Below are positions 15,792-25,678 of a stretch of 33,480 bases of DNA, in pieces (position 1 is the stretch's first letter; every line of letters begins with the position of its first letter). The stretch comes from Chloroflexota bacterium (GTDB lineage Bacteria; Chloroflexota; Anaerolineae; Aggregatilineales; Aggregatilineaceae). The stretch covers positions 1 to 33,480 of the forward strand of contig JAADYV010000300.1 of the NCBI GenBank assembly GCA_010092855.1, read 5' to 3'. The notes under the pieces were generated by a model. It was given only the letters and a program-made list of their open reading frames with translations, was not told where the DNA came from and ran no database searches. Position numbers and translations under genes: made by a program.

Positions 15792-16664
15792 ATGTTTGAA
15801 AATGTGACGGTGGCGTTTATCGGCAGCGGCAATATGGGCGAAGCGATGATTCACGGCTTGCTGGACAAGCAGCTTGTCTCGCCCGAACAGATTACCGCTG
15901 CCGACCCGCGCACCGAACGCGGCCAGGAATTGGCGCAGCGATTTGGCGTGCGCACGACGACGGACAACCTCGACGCTGCGATCCAGGCCGATATCCTGGT
16001 CCTGTCGGTCAAGCCGCAGGTGCTGGAACATGTGCTGCCCGAAGTCCGGCGCGGAGCCCGGACGTGCTCGCTGGTGCTAAGTATTGTGGCGGGTGCATCG
16101 ATCCGCATGATCGCCGACGGGTTGGCCAATCCCAACGTGGTGCGCGTGATGCCCAACACCCCGGCGCGCATTGGCCAGGGTATGAGTGTTTGGACCGCCA
16201 CCCAGGAAGTACCCGATTTGCAGCGTAATCAGGCACGCGCGCTGCTGCAAGCATTGGGTGAGGAAATCTACGTCGAGGACGAGGATTACCTGGACATGGC
16301 GACGGCGCTCAGCGGCACCGGCCCGGCCTATGTGTTCCTGTTCCTGGAAGCAATGGTCGACGCGGGCGTGCACCTCGGTTTTTCGCGGTGGGTGTCGGAA
16401 AAACTGGTGCTGCAAACCATGCGCGGGGCGGTCGAATATGCGGCGGCGTCTGGCGATCACCTGGCCTCACTTCGCAACCAGGTCACCAGTCCAGGTGGCA
16501 CCTCGGCGGAAGCGATCTACCAGTTGGAGAAAGGTAGTCTGCGTACCGTCGTCGCGCGCGCGGTGTGGGCCGCGTACCAGCGCAGCGTTGGATTGGGCGG
16601 CGGGCGCAAGGTGTCGCGGCTGGCGGGGCGGCATCCCGACGAGAACGGGCCAGAAGAGGGTTAG
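15792..16664 (+). CDS. proC: Pyrroline-5-carboxylate reductase
   Basis: ProC reduces pyrroline-5-carboxylate to proline with NAD(P)H, the last step of proline synthesis. The 290-residue protein starts with the Rossmann motif VAFIGSGNMGEAMIHGLL (GSGNMG at 11-16). It then shows LSVKPQ, the conserved VRVMPNTPARIGQG block, and the C-terminal signature ALSGTGPAYVFLFLEAM together with QVTSPGGTSAEAI. A tail beyond about residue 270 (GGGRKVSRLAGRHP) is not conserved. The ATG at 15792 has GGAGA 6 bp upstream. The gene is followed by a hairpin cluster before the atp promoter, so it appears to be a single-gene transcript. Confidence 0.95.
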   Translation: MFENVTVAFIGSGNMGEAMIHGLLDKQLVSPEQITAADPRTERGQELAQRFGVRTTTDNLDAAIQADILVLSVKPQVLEHVLPEVRRGARTCSLVLSIVAGASIRMIADGLANPNVVRVMPNTPARIGQGMSVWTATQEVPDLQRNQARALLQALGEEIYVEDEDYLDMATALSGTGPAYVFLFLEAMVDAGVHLGFSRWVSEKLVLQTMRGAVEYAAASGDHLASLRNQVTSPGGTSAEAIYQLEKGSLRTVVARAVWAAYQRSVGLGGGRKVSRLAGRHPDENGPEEG

Positions 16665-16780
16665 CCGCGCCGGTTTGGGGGAGGGCGCGGGCCGTGCCAA
16701 ACCCTCTCCGGCAAATGTTTAGAAAACCTCATGATTATTTGATTTTTTCCCGTGTTTGCACTATTCTTAACAAAACCTTT

Positions 16781-16848
16781 CGATGCCGAAAAAGCATCGC
16801 TCGATGCCAAACGCGCACCGCGTCGATGCCGGGACAGCATCGGTTTTT
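16781..16848 (+). terminator. CGATGC hairpin cluster with T-run, probable proC terminator
   Basis: CGATGC at 16781 pairs with GCATCG at 16794. A further CGATGC lies at 16802. CGATGC at 16824 pairs with GCATCG at 16837, followed directly by GTTTTTA. The second hairpin with its T-run looks like a Rho-independent terminator, placed just upstream of the atp promoter. The iteration of one hexamer in two hairpins is unusual for a terminator. Confidence 0.5.
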
Positions 16849-16851
16849 ATA

Positions 16852-16880
16852 TTGGGCAATTCTGCACAATTAACTATATT
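16852..16880 (+). promoter_or_regulatory. Promoter of the F1 ATP synthase operon
   Basis: TTGGGC (16852-16857) and TATATT (16875-16880) are separated by 17 bp, directly after the terminator-like hairpin. The leader before the atpA ATG would be about 38 nt and contains AAGGAG. Confidence 0.6.
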
Positions 16881-16924
16881 TTCTCTAGACAAGTCCTTTC
16901 CAAGATGCAAGGAGAACACCATAC

Positions 16925-18442
16925 ATGGCGGATATTACGCAAGGGCTTTTGGAACAAATTAAGGGTTTTGAACGCGAGCGCAAGGCCGTTGACGTTGGGT
17001 ATGTCGAAGAAATCGGCGACGGCATCGCCCGCGTCGAGGGGCTGGACAGTGTGCGTGCCCAGGAACTGGTCGAATTTGAGAACGGGGTCTTGGGCATTGC
17101 ATTCAACCTGGAAGAAGACAACGTTGGTGTGATCATCATGGGTGAGTACACCGACATCAGCGAAGGCGACGAAGTGCGTGGTACGGGCCGGATCGTGTCG
17201 GTGCCGGTGGGCGATGGGATGATCGGGCGCGTGGTGGATGCGCTGGGTCGCCCGGTCGACGGCAAAGGCCCGATCCAGTCCGCTGAACGGTTCCCGGTGG
17301 AGCGTATTGCGCCTGGCGTGATCGAGCGTCGCAACGTGGACCGCCCGGTGCAGACCGGTCTGCGCGCGATTGACTCGATGATCCCGATCGGGCGCGGCCA
17401 GCGTGAGTTGATCATCGGCGACCGGCAGACGGGCAAGACTGCCATCGCGCTTGACACGATTATCAACCAGAAGGGAAAGGACCTGATCTGCATTTATGTG
17501 GCGATTGGCCAGAAGCGCGCCCAGGTGGCGGGCGTGGTGGCTACGCTGGAAGAATACGGCGCGATGGATCACACCATTGTGGTGATTGCTTCGGCTTCTG
17601 ACCCGGCGGCGTTGCAGTTCATCGCCCCTTATGCGGGCTGCGCCATCGGCGAGTACTTCATGGAAGGCGGGCGCGATGCGCTGGTGGTCTACGACGACCT
17701 CTCCAAGCACGCCTGGGCGTACCGCCAGGTGTCGCTGCTGCTGCGTCGTCCCCCCGGGCGCGAAGCGTATCCCGGCGACGTGTTTTACCTGCACAGCCGC
17801 CTGTTGGAACGCGCTGCCCAGCTTTCGGATGCGCGCGGCGGGGGCAGCCTGACGGCTCTGCCAATTATCGAGACGCTGCTGGGCGATGTATCGGCGTATA
17901 TTCCCACCAACGTCATCTCGATCACGGATGGGCAAATTTACCTGGAAAGCGACCTGTTCTATTCGGGTGTGCGCCCGGCGGTCAATACTGGCCTCAGCGT
18001 GAGCCGTGTGGGTGGGGATGCCCAGCGCCACATCCTGCGCAAGATTTCGGGTATGCTGCGCCTGGATATGGCCCAGTTCCGCAGCCTGGCGGCGTTTGCC
18101 CAGTTCGGCTCCGACCTGGACAAAGCCACTCAACAGCAGCTAGATCGCGGGATGCGTCTGCAGGAGATCCTCAAGCAGCCGCAATATCAACCCACATCGC
18201 TCGCCGACCAGGCGGCGCTGCTCTTGGCGGGCACGCGCGGCAAGATGGATCATGTGCCTGTGCCGCAGGTCAAGGAATGGGAGGAACGCTTCTTGCTGTT
18301 CTTCCAGGCTAACTACCCGAACTTCGAGGAGCAGTTGGAAGCCGTCGACTATCGCTTGACAGACGAGATCGAGGCCACGCTGCTGGAAGCGATTGATGAG
18401 TTTAACCTGACCTGGAGGGAACTGGCCGAGGGCGCAGAATAG
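16925..18442 (+). CDS. atpA: ATP synthase F1 subunit alpha
   Basis: The alpha subunit carries the non-catalytic nucleotide sites of the F1 hexamer on the cytoplasmic side of the membrane. The 505-residue length is normal. The N-terminal barrel region contains [16 protein letters not shown]. The Walker A motif is GDRQTGKT at 165-172, and the signature [14 protein letters not shown] is near residues 360-375. The arginine of SRV in this signature is the usual one that reaches the catalytic site. The ATG at 16925 follows AAGGAG. It is the first gene of a four-gene unit atpA-atpG-atpD-atpC; in most bacteria atpH (delta) and the F0 genes precede atpA, but here proC does. Confidence 0.97.
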   Translation: MADITQGLLEQIKGFERERKAVDVGYVEEIGDGIARVEGLDSVRAQELVEFENGVLGIAFNLEEDNVGVIIMGEYTDISEGDEVRGTGRIVSVPVGDGMIGRVVDALGRPVDGKGPIQSAERFPVERIAPGVIERRNVDRPVQTGLRAIDSMIPIGRGQRELIIGDRQTGKTAIALDTIINQKGKDLICIYVAIGQKRAQVAGVVATLEEYGAMDHTIVVIASASDPAALQFIAPYAGCAIGEYFMEGGRDALVVYDDLSKHAWAYRQVSLLLRRPPGREAYPGDVFYLHSRLLERAAQLSDARGGGSLTALPIIETLLGDVSAYIPTNVISITDGQIYLESDLFYSGVRPAVNTGLSVSRVGGDAQRHILRKISGMLRLDMAQFRSLAAFAQFGSDLDKATQQQLDRGMRLQEILKQPQYQPTSLADQAALLLAGTRGKMDHVPVPQVKEWEERFLLFFQANYPNFEEQLEAVDYRLTDEIEATLLEAIDEFNLTWRELAEGAE

Positions 18443-18461
18443 GCTCGCAGGAGGAGCAATT

Positions 18462-19412
18462 ATGGCAACCACACGCGAGATCAAACGCCGTATAAACTCG
18501 GTCAAAAACATCAACCAGGTGACGCGCGCGCTCGAAGCGGTGTCCGCGTCTAGTGTACGCAAAGCCCAGAACGCGGTGTTGGCCAGCCGAACGTATGCCC
18601 AGTATGCGTATGATGTGTTGGTGAACGTGGCCGCGATGAGCAAAGGTAAGCCGCTGCACCCGCTGTTGGAAGTGCGCGAGCAGGTCGGTACGGTCGGCGT
18701 GCTGCTCATCACCGGGGATCGCGGGTTGGCGGGGGCGTACAACGCCAATATCGTGCGCCGCGCGACGCGGTTCGTCGAGCGCTACGAGAAACCGGTGCAC
18801 TGGGTCACGGTCGGGCGCAAAGGTCGTGATCTGATTCGGCGCTGGATTGCGCAGCAGAAAGCCGACGAAACCGCCCCGGACTATCTCAAGCAGCAGCAGA
18901 TCGTGGCCGAGTTTTCGTACATGCCCGCCGACCCAGATTTGAGCGACGTGGCGCAGATCGTCCAGGTTATCTTCGATGAATTCTTAAACGTGCCGGTGGG
19001 CGAGTTCTTTGTCGCCTATACGCACTTCATCAATACCGTCACCCAGCAGCCGCGCGTGTTGCCGCTGTTGCCCTTGCGGCCCTTCGAAGCCAAGAGCCGG
19101 ACCATCTCCGACCTGGTCGAAGCGGACCCCGAAGTCAAACACACCAACCGGGATTACATCTATGAACCGAACGCCGTTGCGATTCTGGACGAGGTGATCC
19201 CGCGCTTTACCGAGCTTCAGATTCTACAGGCGCTGCGCGAAAGCCTGTCCAGTGAGCACAGCGCGCGCATGGTGGCGATGCGCAACGCTTCGGAAGCGGC
19301 GGAAGAACTGGGCGAGGCGCTGCAACTCGAGTTCAATAAGGCGCGCCAGTTGGGTATCACGAGCGAAATTCTTGACATCATCGGTGGCGTAGAAGCGCTC
19401 AAGCAGACATAG
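18462..19412 (+). CDS. atpG: ATP synthase F1 subunit gamma
   Basis: Gamma forms the rotating central stalk of F1. The 316-residue protein is some 25-30 residues longer than the usual 285-290. The N-terminal helix MATTREIKRRINSVKNINQV and the C-terminal helix with RMVAMRNASEAAEE and the closing SEILDIIGGVEAL match the family. The block LLITGDRGLAGAYNANI is also conserved. The extra length is in the middle, around PLRPFEAKSRTISDLVEADPEVKH. The start is preceded by AGGAGGAG, 19 bp after atpA. Confidence 0.96.
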   Translation: MATTREIKRRINSVKNINQVTRALEAVSASSVRKAQNAVLASRTYAQYAYDVLVNVAAMSKGKPLHPLLEVREQVGTVGVLLITGDRGLAGAYNANIVRRATRFVERYEKPVHWVTVGRKGRDLIRRWIAQQKADETAPDYLKQQQIVAEFSYMPADPDLSDVAQIVQVIFDEFLNVPVGEFFVAYTHFINTVTQQPRVLPLLPLRPFEAKSRTISDLVEADPEVKHTNRDYIYEPNAVAILDEVIPRFTELQILQALRESLSSEHSARMVAMRNASEAAEELGEALQLEFNKARQLGITSEILDIIGGVEALKQT

Positions 19413-19456
19413 CAGCGCGCAGACGACGTGCCGGATATATCCCGGAGGAAAAATAG

Positions 19457-20884
<1,428 letters not shown>

Positions 20885-20922
20885 CTGGTAACGCCGTTAC
20901 GCCGGAAAGAGAGTTGGGCGAT

Positions 20923-21366
20923 ATGCCATTAGAAGTTGAAGTTGTATCGCGGGTACGAGAGTTGTACCACACCGAAAACGCCGACATGGTCATCATCCCT
21001 GGCAGCGAAGGTGAGATGGGCGTGCTGCCCAGCCATACGCCGCTGCTGACCACGCTGGCCTTTGGCGAACTCCGCATCATCGAAGGCGACGACGTGATCG
21101 GGTTTGTGGTATATGGTGGGGTGGTCGAAGTGCGACCCGACAAGGTGATCGTGCTGGCTGACGACGCGGAATCGGTGGCCGAAATCGACCTGGAGGAAAT
21201 CGAGGCTGCACGCGCGCGGGCGCGCGAGCTAATGGAGCAAGGGCCTTCTGGCGAGCAGCGGGCGCTCATCGCGCAAGAACTGCGCCGGGCCGAGATCGCC
21301 GTCCGCGTGCACCAGCGGATGGGCGGCGGTCAGCGCATCCGCAGCCTGAGCGAAGACGAAGAGTAG
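20923..21366 (+). CDS. atpC: ATP synthase F1 subunit epsilon
   Basis: Epsilon sits on the gamma shaft and can inhibit ATP hydrolysis. The 147-residue protein has the N-terminal beta-sandwich (LEVEVVSRVRELYHTENAD, IPGSEGEMGVLPSHTPLLT, VYGGVVEVRPDKVIVLADDA) and a C-terminal helical part rich in Ala, Arg and Glu. I chose ATG at 20923 rather than TTG at 20914, since MPLEVEVVSRV fits the family start. It ends the operon, 38 bp after atpD; no T-run terminator follows, and the next 450 bp contain repeats. Confidence 0.94.
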   Translation: MPLEVEVVSRVRELYHTENADMVIIPGSEGEMGVLPSHTPLLTTLAFGELRIIEGDDVIGFVVYGGVVEVRPDKVIVLADDAESVAEIDLEEIEAARARARELMEQGPSGEQRALIAQELRRAEIAVRVHQRMGGGQRIRSLSEDEE

Positions 21367-21428
21367 AGAGCGGTTGTTGGTAGTCAGTTGTTGGTGAGTG
21401 GTAAAAAGCGTGTCCCTTGCTCGTCTTC

Positions 21429-21630
21429 AACTCGACTTTATCCATTTTGACCCAATTAGGGGTCAAAACAATCCTAAAAGGTCGAAAACGCCGTTTTTGG
21501 TAGGGGCGTATTGCAATACGCCCCTACGAGCGTGTCTATTACAAAGGCGAAAATACGTGATTGTAGCGGACGTTTTCCAGCCTCGGACTGACGTTGACTC
21601 GTCCTGAACGAGATTGGATAAAGTCGAGTT
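21429..21630. repeat. 15-bp perfect inverted repeat enclosing 172 bp
   Basis: AACTCGACTTTATCC at 21429-21443 is the exact reverse complement of 21616-21630. The enclosed segment contains the GTAGGGG palindrome. The arrangement resembles a small non-coding mobile element, but no target duplication is obvious. Confidence 0.55.
21500..21527. repeat. Perfect 28-bp REP-like palindrome
   Basis: GTAGGGGCGTATTG is followed immediately by its exact reverse complement. It shares the GTAGGGG/CCCCTAC ends with the composite element at 14058-14123 but has a different core. Confidence 0.75.
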
Positions 21631-21821
21631 CAACTAACGACCAAAAACTAAGAACCACCTACCGAAAACGAATGACTGTTTCTCGCAGGGGCAGACGACG
21701 CCAGTTTGTTCCTGCGTTTTCTGTTGGGAGACGGTTGGTTTTCGCCGTAACGCGCGGCTTGCGGTATAAGTGTGGCGTGTGTTTATCTTGATGCCGGAAA
21801 AGAATTTGGAAGGCGTATCGT

Positions 21822-22829
21822 ATGGGGATGTTATCGAGGAAATTGGGAGTCGATCTCGGCACAGTCAACGTCATGATCTACGCTGGCGGGCAGATCGTGC
21901 TGCAAGAGCCGTCGATGGTGGCGCTCACGATAGAAGAAGAGCGCGTGGTGGCGGTGGGGCAGGAAGCACGCGACATGTACGGGCGGCACCCGGAGCACAT
22001 CGAGGTGCTGCGCCCGCTGCGCGACGGTGTTATCGCCGACTACGAAGTGACCGAAGCGATGCTGCGTTACTTCTTCCGCAAGATTAGTGGGCGGATGCGC
22101 GTGCGCGGGCCAGAAGTTATGCTCAGTGTGCCATATGGCGTGACCAGCGTGGAAAAGCGGGCTGTACACGAGGCAGCGGTCCGGGCCGGGGCGCGCGAAG
22201 CGTACCTGCTGCCGGAGCCGCTGCTGGCCGCATTAGGCGCGGGCTTGCCGATCAGTACCCCGGCGGGCAACATGATCTTTAACCTGGGCGGCGGTGCGAG
22301 CGAGGCGGCGGTGCTGGCCATGAACGGGATTGTGGTGGCCGACAGTGTGCGCATGGGCGGGATGCGGTTGGACGACGCGATCATCAACTACATTCGGCGC
22401 AAGTACAGCCTGGTGATTGGCGAGCCTACCGCAGAATCGATCAAAATCCAAATCGGCGCGGCGACGGCGCTACCCGAAGAATTAAGCATGGAAATCCAGG
22501 GCCGGGACCAGGTGGGCGGGCTGCCGCGCACGATCACGATCACGACCAGCGAAGTGGTCGAGGCCATCGAGGAGCCGCTGCAAGCGGTCGTCGGTGCAGC
22601 GCAGTCCGTGCTGGAAAAGACGCCGCCCGAACTGGCCTCGGACATCATTGACCGGGGTGTGGTGCTGACCGGCGGCGGCGCAATGCTGCGCGGCATTGAT
22701 GAATACATCACGCGCAACGTGGGCGTCCCGGCCTACCGCACCGAAGACCCGATGGTAACGGCGGCGGTCGGGGCCGGGCGTGCGCTGGAAGACATCTCAT
22801 TCTTGCGGCGCACTATGCCCACGATGTAA
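21822..22829 (+). CDS. mreB: MreB-like actin-family protein with altered nucleotide-site residues
   Basis: MreB forms membrane-bound filaments that guide wall synthesis. The 335-residue length and most blocks fit the family: [14 protein letters not shown] at the start, [77 protein letters not shown] and [13 protein letters not shown]. Several usually invariant sites differ. The phosphate-2 block normally reads DIGGGTT but is NLGGGAS here (Asn154 for Asp). LPEP replaces IEEP at 130-133, GGM replaces GGD or AGD at 179-181, and TVNV replaces TANT at 14-17. ATP hydrolysis may therefore be weak or lost. No mreC or mreD follows, so it is probably a paralogue rather than the only MreB. ATG at 21822 follows GGAAGG. 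Confidence 0.85.
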   Translation: MGMLSRKLGVDLGTVNVMIYAGGQIVLQEPSMVALTIEEERVVAVGQEARDMYGRHPEHIEVLRPLRDGVIADYEVTEAMLRYFFRKISGRMRVRGPEVMLSVPYGVTSVEKRAVHEAAVRAGAREAYLLPEPLLAALGAGLPISTPAGNMIFNLGGGASEAAVLAMNGIVVADSVRMGGMRLDDAIINYIRRKYSLVIGEPTAESIKIQIGAATALPEELSMEIQGRDQVGGLPRTITITTSEVVEAIEEPLQAVVGAAQSVLEKTPPELASDIIDRGVVLTGGGAMLRGIDEYITRNVGVPAYRTEDPMVTAAVGAGRALEDISFLRRTMPTM

Positions 22830-22865
22830 TTACCTCACCAGCCTTTATCGAGCATAGAGAACGAA

Positions 22866-22901
22866 AACAGGGACATCTCAATGGGATGCCCCTGTTGTTT
22901 T
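22866..22901. terminator. Bidirectional terminator between mreB-like and metallophosphatase-fold genes
   Basis: AACAGG (22866-22871) pairs with CCTGTT (22891-22896), extended inside by a G-C pair, one mismatch and CATC with GATG. It is followed by GTTTTG on the plus strand and by TTTTC on the minus strand, so it can serve both convergent genes. Confidence 0.65.
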
Positions 22902-22923
22902 GATTCAAAATGTTAGAAGCTGG

Positions 22924-24585
22924 CTACGGTTTGTCGTCGCTCTTGGTGCCGTCCTTGCCGTCTTTGTCGGCGTCTTTGCCGTTTTCTTCTTCGTCGATGG
23001 GCTGGGTGCTGATGCGCTGCGGCGGCGAGTCGTCGCCGTTGGTGCGCGGCGGACGCGGTGTGTATTCACCAGTCCCGAGTGGCGAAGTGCCACGCTTCGG
23101 TGAAGACGCAGACTCGGTGATCGTCGGGCCGATGTAGACCTCGGTGTCCTGGTCGGGGATGGTGATGCGGGCGCGTGTGCCCGGTGTGAGCGGGTTGAAG
23201 CGCTCCAGGTGGCCGTGCAGTACCTCGCGCATCACCCAGGGCATGTCGAACGTAATCACGTTGGGGTCCAGGTCGGAAAAATAGCCGCGCACAGGCATAA
23301 GCTCGTAGTCGGTGGCGGCGACGAGATAGGTGGCTTTGGGATCAATCGGTTTGCCCAAAATCTTGATCTCGCTGACACGCTCGCCGGGTGGGGCCATTGG
23401 GTTTAGGTTGTAAGTCATGCCAGACGCTTGGAGAATGCCGGTCATCGTGCCACGCGTGAGGCGCGACATCTGCTGCCACACTGTGGGGGATGCGCCGTGT
23501 TCCAGCGCGTGGATGATCTGCTGGCCGGTCAGGTTGACCACGCCTGCATTGGCTGGGGAGCGGCAGGCGCGCACCAGGTCACCCAGCGTAATCGACCCGG
23601 CAGCTAACCCGGTCTGCACGTGCCCGGTCACACACATGGCGATGTCGGTCCGCAGCCGGGCGCGCAAGGCGTCGGCAAGTAATTGTCCGATGCCACATGC
23701 CCGGTCGCTGGCCAGGTCCACCGATTCGTTCAGGTGACCAACGGGCTGGCTGAGCTTGGTTTCGGTCTCGGTGCGGATCTTCTCCCACATCTGTTCGGCG
23801 GCAGCGTGCTTGGGGCGCTCCGACGATACGCGCAAGACCTGGCCAAACCACTTGGTTACGTTGTTCGCGTTGTCCAGCGTCAGGTCGAGGCGGCCCAGGA
23901 AATTGCCGAAGTCACCCGCATGACACACCGGGACGCCGCCCACGTCCGTCGGGTGCTTGAGCACGGTGTGCGAATGGCCGCCGATGATGAAGTTCAGGCC
24001 CGGCACGGTTCGCGCCAGTTCGATATCCTGATCATAGCCCAGGTGCGAGAGCACGCCGATAACATTGCAGCCCTGGGCCCGCAGTGCATTGGCGTGGTAG
24101 TGGGCCGTTTCCAGTACGTCCGGCATCCGCACCGGGTAGAATTGCTCGTATAGGCCGTCCATGTCGGTGGTCAGACCCAGCAGACCCACGCGCACGGGGC
24201 CGCGCTCCAGGATGAGGGTGGCGTGCGTGCCGGGGACGGGGATCGGCTGTGGCTGTCGGGTAAGCATGTTGGCGCACAGCAGCGGTACCTCGCTGGCGCG
24301 CGCAATAGCGAGCAGCGACTGGGGCCCATACCACATCGCCGCCGCGTTGCCGATGGCCGAGGCATCGTACCCGGCGGCTTTCAGCAGGCGGAACATGGCC
24401 GCGCCTTTACTGAGATCGCTCTCGATGAGGGCGCGATCTTCGACCTGGCCAGCATCGACCAGCAGTGTGTGGTGTCCGACAGCGTTCAGTTCGTAGCGCT
24501 GGACCTGGGCCATATATGCGACGCGCAGCAGTTGATCGACATGCGCCTGGATATCGGCGGTGTACAAAATCGTGAGCTGAACCAT
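22924..24585 (-). CDS. 5'-nucleotidase-fold protein with degenerate metallophosphatase site
   Basis: The 553-residue protein has the two-domain layout of the UshA/5'-nucleotidase family: a metallophosphatase domain (about 1-230) and a C-terminal nucleotide-binding domain (about 265-480, with ITLGDLVRACRSPANAGVVNLTG). The active site is only partly kept. Asp11, Asn80, His181 (SHLG) and His204/His206 (GGHSH) remain. The usual ND-x-H is DIQ (Gln13), DAGD is DAGQ (Gln47) and GNHE is GNAA (Ala81-Ala82), which would remove metal ligands and the catalytic His. There is no signal peptide although relatives are mostly exported. The C-terminus (about 485-553) is a low-complexity, acid- and lysine-rich tail. 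It could be a non-catalytic nucleotide binder or an enzyme with changed chemistry. The start MVQLTILYTAD has only a weak ribosome site. Confidence 0.85.
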   Translation of the reverse strand: MVQLTILYTADIQAHVDQLLRVAYMAQVQRYELNAVGHHTLLVDAGQVEDRALIESDLSKGAAMFRLLKAAGYDASAIGNAAAMWYGPQSLLAIARASEVPLLCANMLTRQPQPIPVPGTHATLILERGPVRVGLLGLTTDMDGLYEQFYPVRMPDVLETAHYHANALRAQGCNVIGVLSHLGYDQDIELARTVPGLNFIIGGHSHTVLKHPTDVGGVPVCHAGDFGNFLGRLDLTLDNANNVTKWFGQVLRVSSERPKHAAAEQMWEKIRTETETKLSQPVGHLNESVDLASDRACGIGQLLADALRARLRTDIAMCVTGHVQTGLAAGSITLGDLVRACRSPANAGVVNLTGQQIIHALEHGASPTVWQQMSRLTRGTMTGILQASGMTYNLNPMAPPGERVSEIKILGKPIDPKATYLVAATDYELMPVRGYFSDLDPNVITFDMPWVMREVLHGHLERFNPLTPGTRARITIPDQDTEVYIGPTITESASSPKRGTSPLGTGEYTPRPPRTNGDDSPPQRISTQPIDEEENGKDADKDGKDGTKSDDKP

Positions 24586-24761
24586 ATCTTGGTAATTTTT
24601 CCCGCTGGTTGGCCTTTAGTCGAATGCTAACACAAAACAGTATAGCACAACAGCGGCAGTTGCGCCTAACAGCGCGCGTACAGACATATCGCCGAGCAAA
24701 CGATTCGAGCGTCCGCGTAAGGTGCCAACGCCAGGCGAAAAAAAGAAATGTGTAAGAACTG

Positions 24762-24791
24762 TTGTCGCTGCTGTGCTGGGGTCTCTATAAT
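24762..24791 (+). promoter_or_regulatory. Promoter of the superoxide dismutase gene
   Basis: TTGTCG (24762-24767) and perfect TATAAT (24786-24791) are separated by 18 bp. The leader before the ATG at 24858 is about 60 nt. This position rules out the longer open frame that would start at 24762. Confidence 0.65.
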
Positions 24792-24857
24792 CGATATTGT
24801 CGAGAGCTTGTTTCCTCTCATCCTCAGTTTATTTGCACACACAAGGAGATTTTACTC

Positions 24858-25469
24858 ATGGCGACCAAATATGAACTGCCCCCCCTGCCATATGCTTATG
24901 ACGCGCTGGAACCCCACATCGATGAACAGACCATGCGGCTTCATCACGACAAGCATCACCTGGGCTACGTCAATGGGCTGAACAAGGCGCTGGAAAAGCT
25001 GGAAGCAGCGCGCAGCGCGGGCGACTTCGCGATGGTCAAGCACTGGTCGCGCGAAGCAGCGTTTCACGGGTCCGGCCACTTGCTGCACACCGTTTTTTGG
25101 CCGAACATGGCTCCGGCGGGCAACGGCGGTGGTGGCGCGCCGAGCGGTGCGCTGGCCGACCAGATCAACAAGGACTTCGGCAGCTTCGACAACTTCAAGG
25201 CGCACTTCAGCGCAGCAGCCAAAGCCGTCGATGGCAGCGGTTGGGGTTTGCTGGTGTGGGAACCGGTAGGCGGCCAGTTGGCAGTGCTGCAAGCCGAGAA
25301 GCACCACAATCTGACGCAGTGGGGTGTTGTCCCGCTGCTGGTGATCGACGTGTGGGAACATGCCTATTACCTCAAGTACCAGAACAATCGCGGCGGATAC
25401 GTTGATGCGTTCTGGAACGTGGTCAACTGGGCGGATGTGGCGGAGCGCTTCAAAGCGGCGCGCGGTTAA
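24858..25469 (+). CDS. sodA: Superoxide dismutase, Fe/Mn family
   Basis: The enzyme converts superoxide to hydrogen peroxide and oxygen in the cytoplasm. The 203-residue length is normal and there is no signal peptide. It begins MATKYELPPLPYAYDALEP as in the family. Metal-site blocks are LHHDKHHLGYV (first ligand His29), AAFHGSGHLLHTVFWPNM (second ligand His) and the signature VIDVWEHAYYLKYQNNRGGYV (Asp and His ligands). GSGWGLLVWEP precedes them. Which metal is used cannot be decided safely. ATG at 24858 follows AAGGAG by 9 bp. The gene has its own promoter and terminator, next to the ferredoxins and so perhaps part of an oxygen-protection neighbourhood. Confidence 0.95.
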   Translation: MATKYELPPLPYAYDALEPHIDEQTMRLHHDKHHLGYVNGLNKALEKLEAARSAGDFAMVKHWSREAAFHGSGHLLHTVFWPNMAPAGNGGGGAPSGALADQINKDFGSFDNFKAHFSAAAKAVDGSGWGLLVWEPVGGQLAVLQAEKHHNLTQWGVVPLLVIDVWEHAYYLKYQNNRGGYVDAFWNVVNWADVAERFKAARG

Positions 25470-25506
25470 CACTGCCTGAAACACCCATGTACTTTGATGC
25501 ACCTGG

Positions 25507-25537
25507 CCGGATATCCCCAGCGGATATCCGGTTTTTT
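25507..25537 (+). terminator. Rho-independent terminator of sodA
   Basis: CCGGATATCC (25507-25516) and GGATATCCGG (25522-25531) form a perfect 10-bp stem with a 5-nt loop, followed by six T. Confidence 0.92.
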
Positions 25538-25574
25538 CGTGGTTGGATTGCGATAAGAAAGCATTGTGCTGAAG

Positions 25575-25630
25575 GTCACATGCACTAGCTACGTTTTGTC
25601 ACATGACAGCGATGGCACGCGAGGTATAGT
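25575..25630 (+). promoter_or_regulatory. Candidate promoter and direct repeats upstream of ferredoxin 1
   Basis: GTCACATG occurs at 25575-25582 and again at 25598-25605, 23 bp apart. ATGACA (25603-25608) and TATAGT (25625-25630), spaced by 16 bp, could be the promoter. The repeats then lie at and just above the -35, a typical activator position. TTTGTCACA recurs upstream of ferredoxin 2. Confidence 0.35.
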
Positions 25631-25678
25631 CTGGAATAAGGCCCTATAGTTATTACCAACAATTGAGAGGAGCTAACG

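Larger units (their letters stand above)
21367..21821. other. Repeat-bearing intergenic region between atpC and mreB
   Basis: No gene is visible in these 455 bp. They contain GTTGTTGGT-type repeats (21373-21402 and their complement-like match near 21631-21660), a perfect 15-bp inverted repeat (21429-21443 with 21616-21630) and a 28-bp perfect palindrome (21500-21527). A TATAAG at 21765 could be the -10 box of mreB, but no good -35 is seen. Confidence 0.6.

Noticed and set aside
16672-16703. GGTTTGG/CCAAACC hairpin after proC as terminator
   Set aside because: There is no T-run after it; the hairpin with T-run at 16824-16848 is a better terminator.
24762-24857. Upstream extension of the superoxide dismutase
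   Set aside because: The extension covers the TATAAT promoter and does not resemble the family; the ATG at 24858 has the proper ribosome site.
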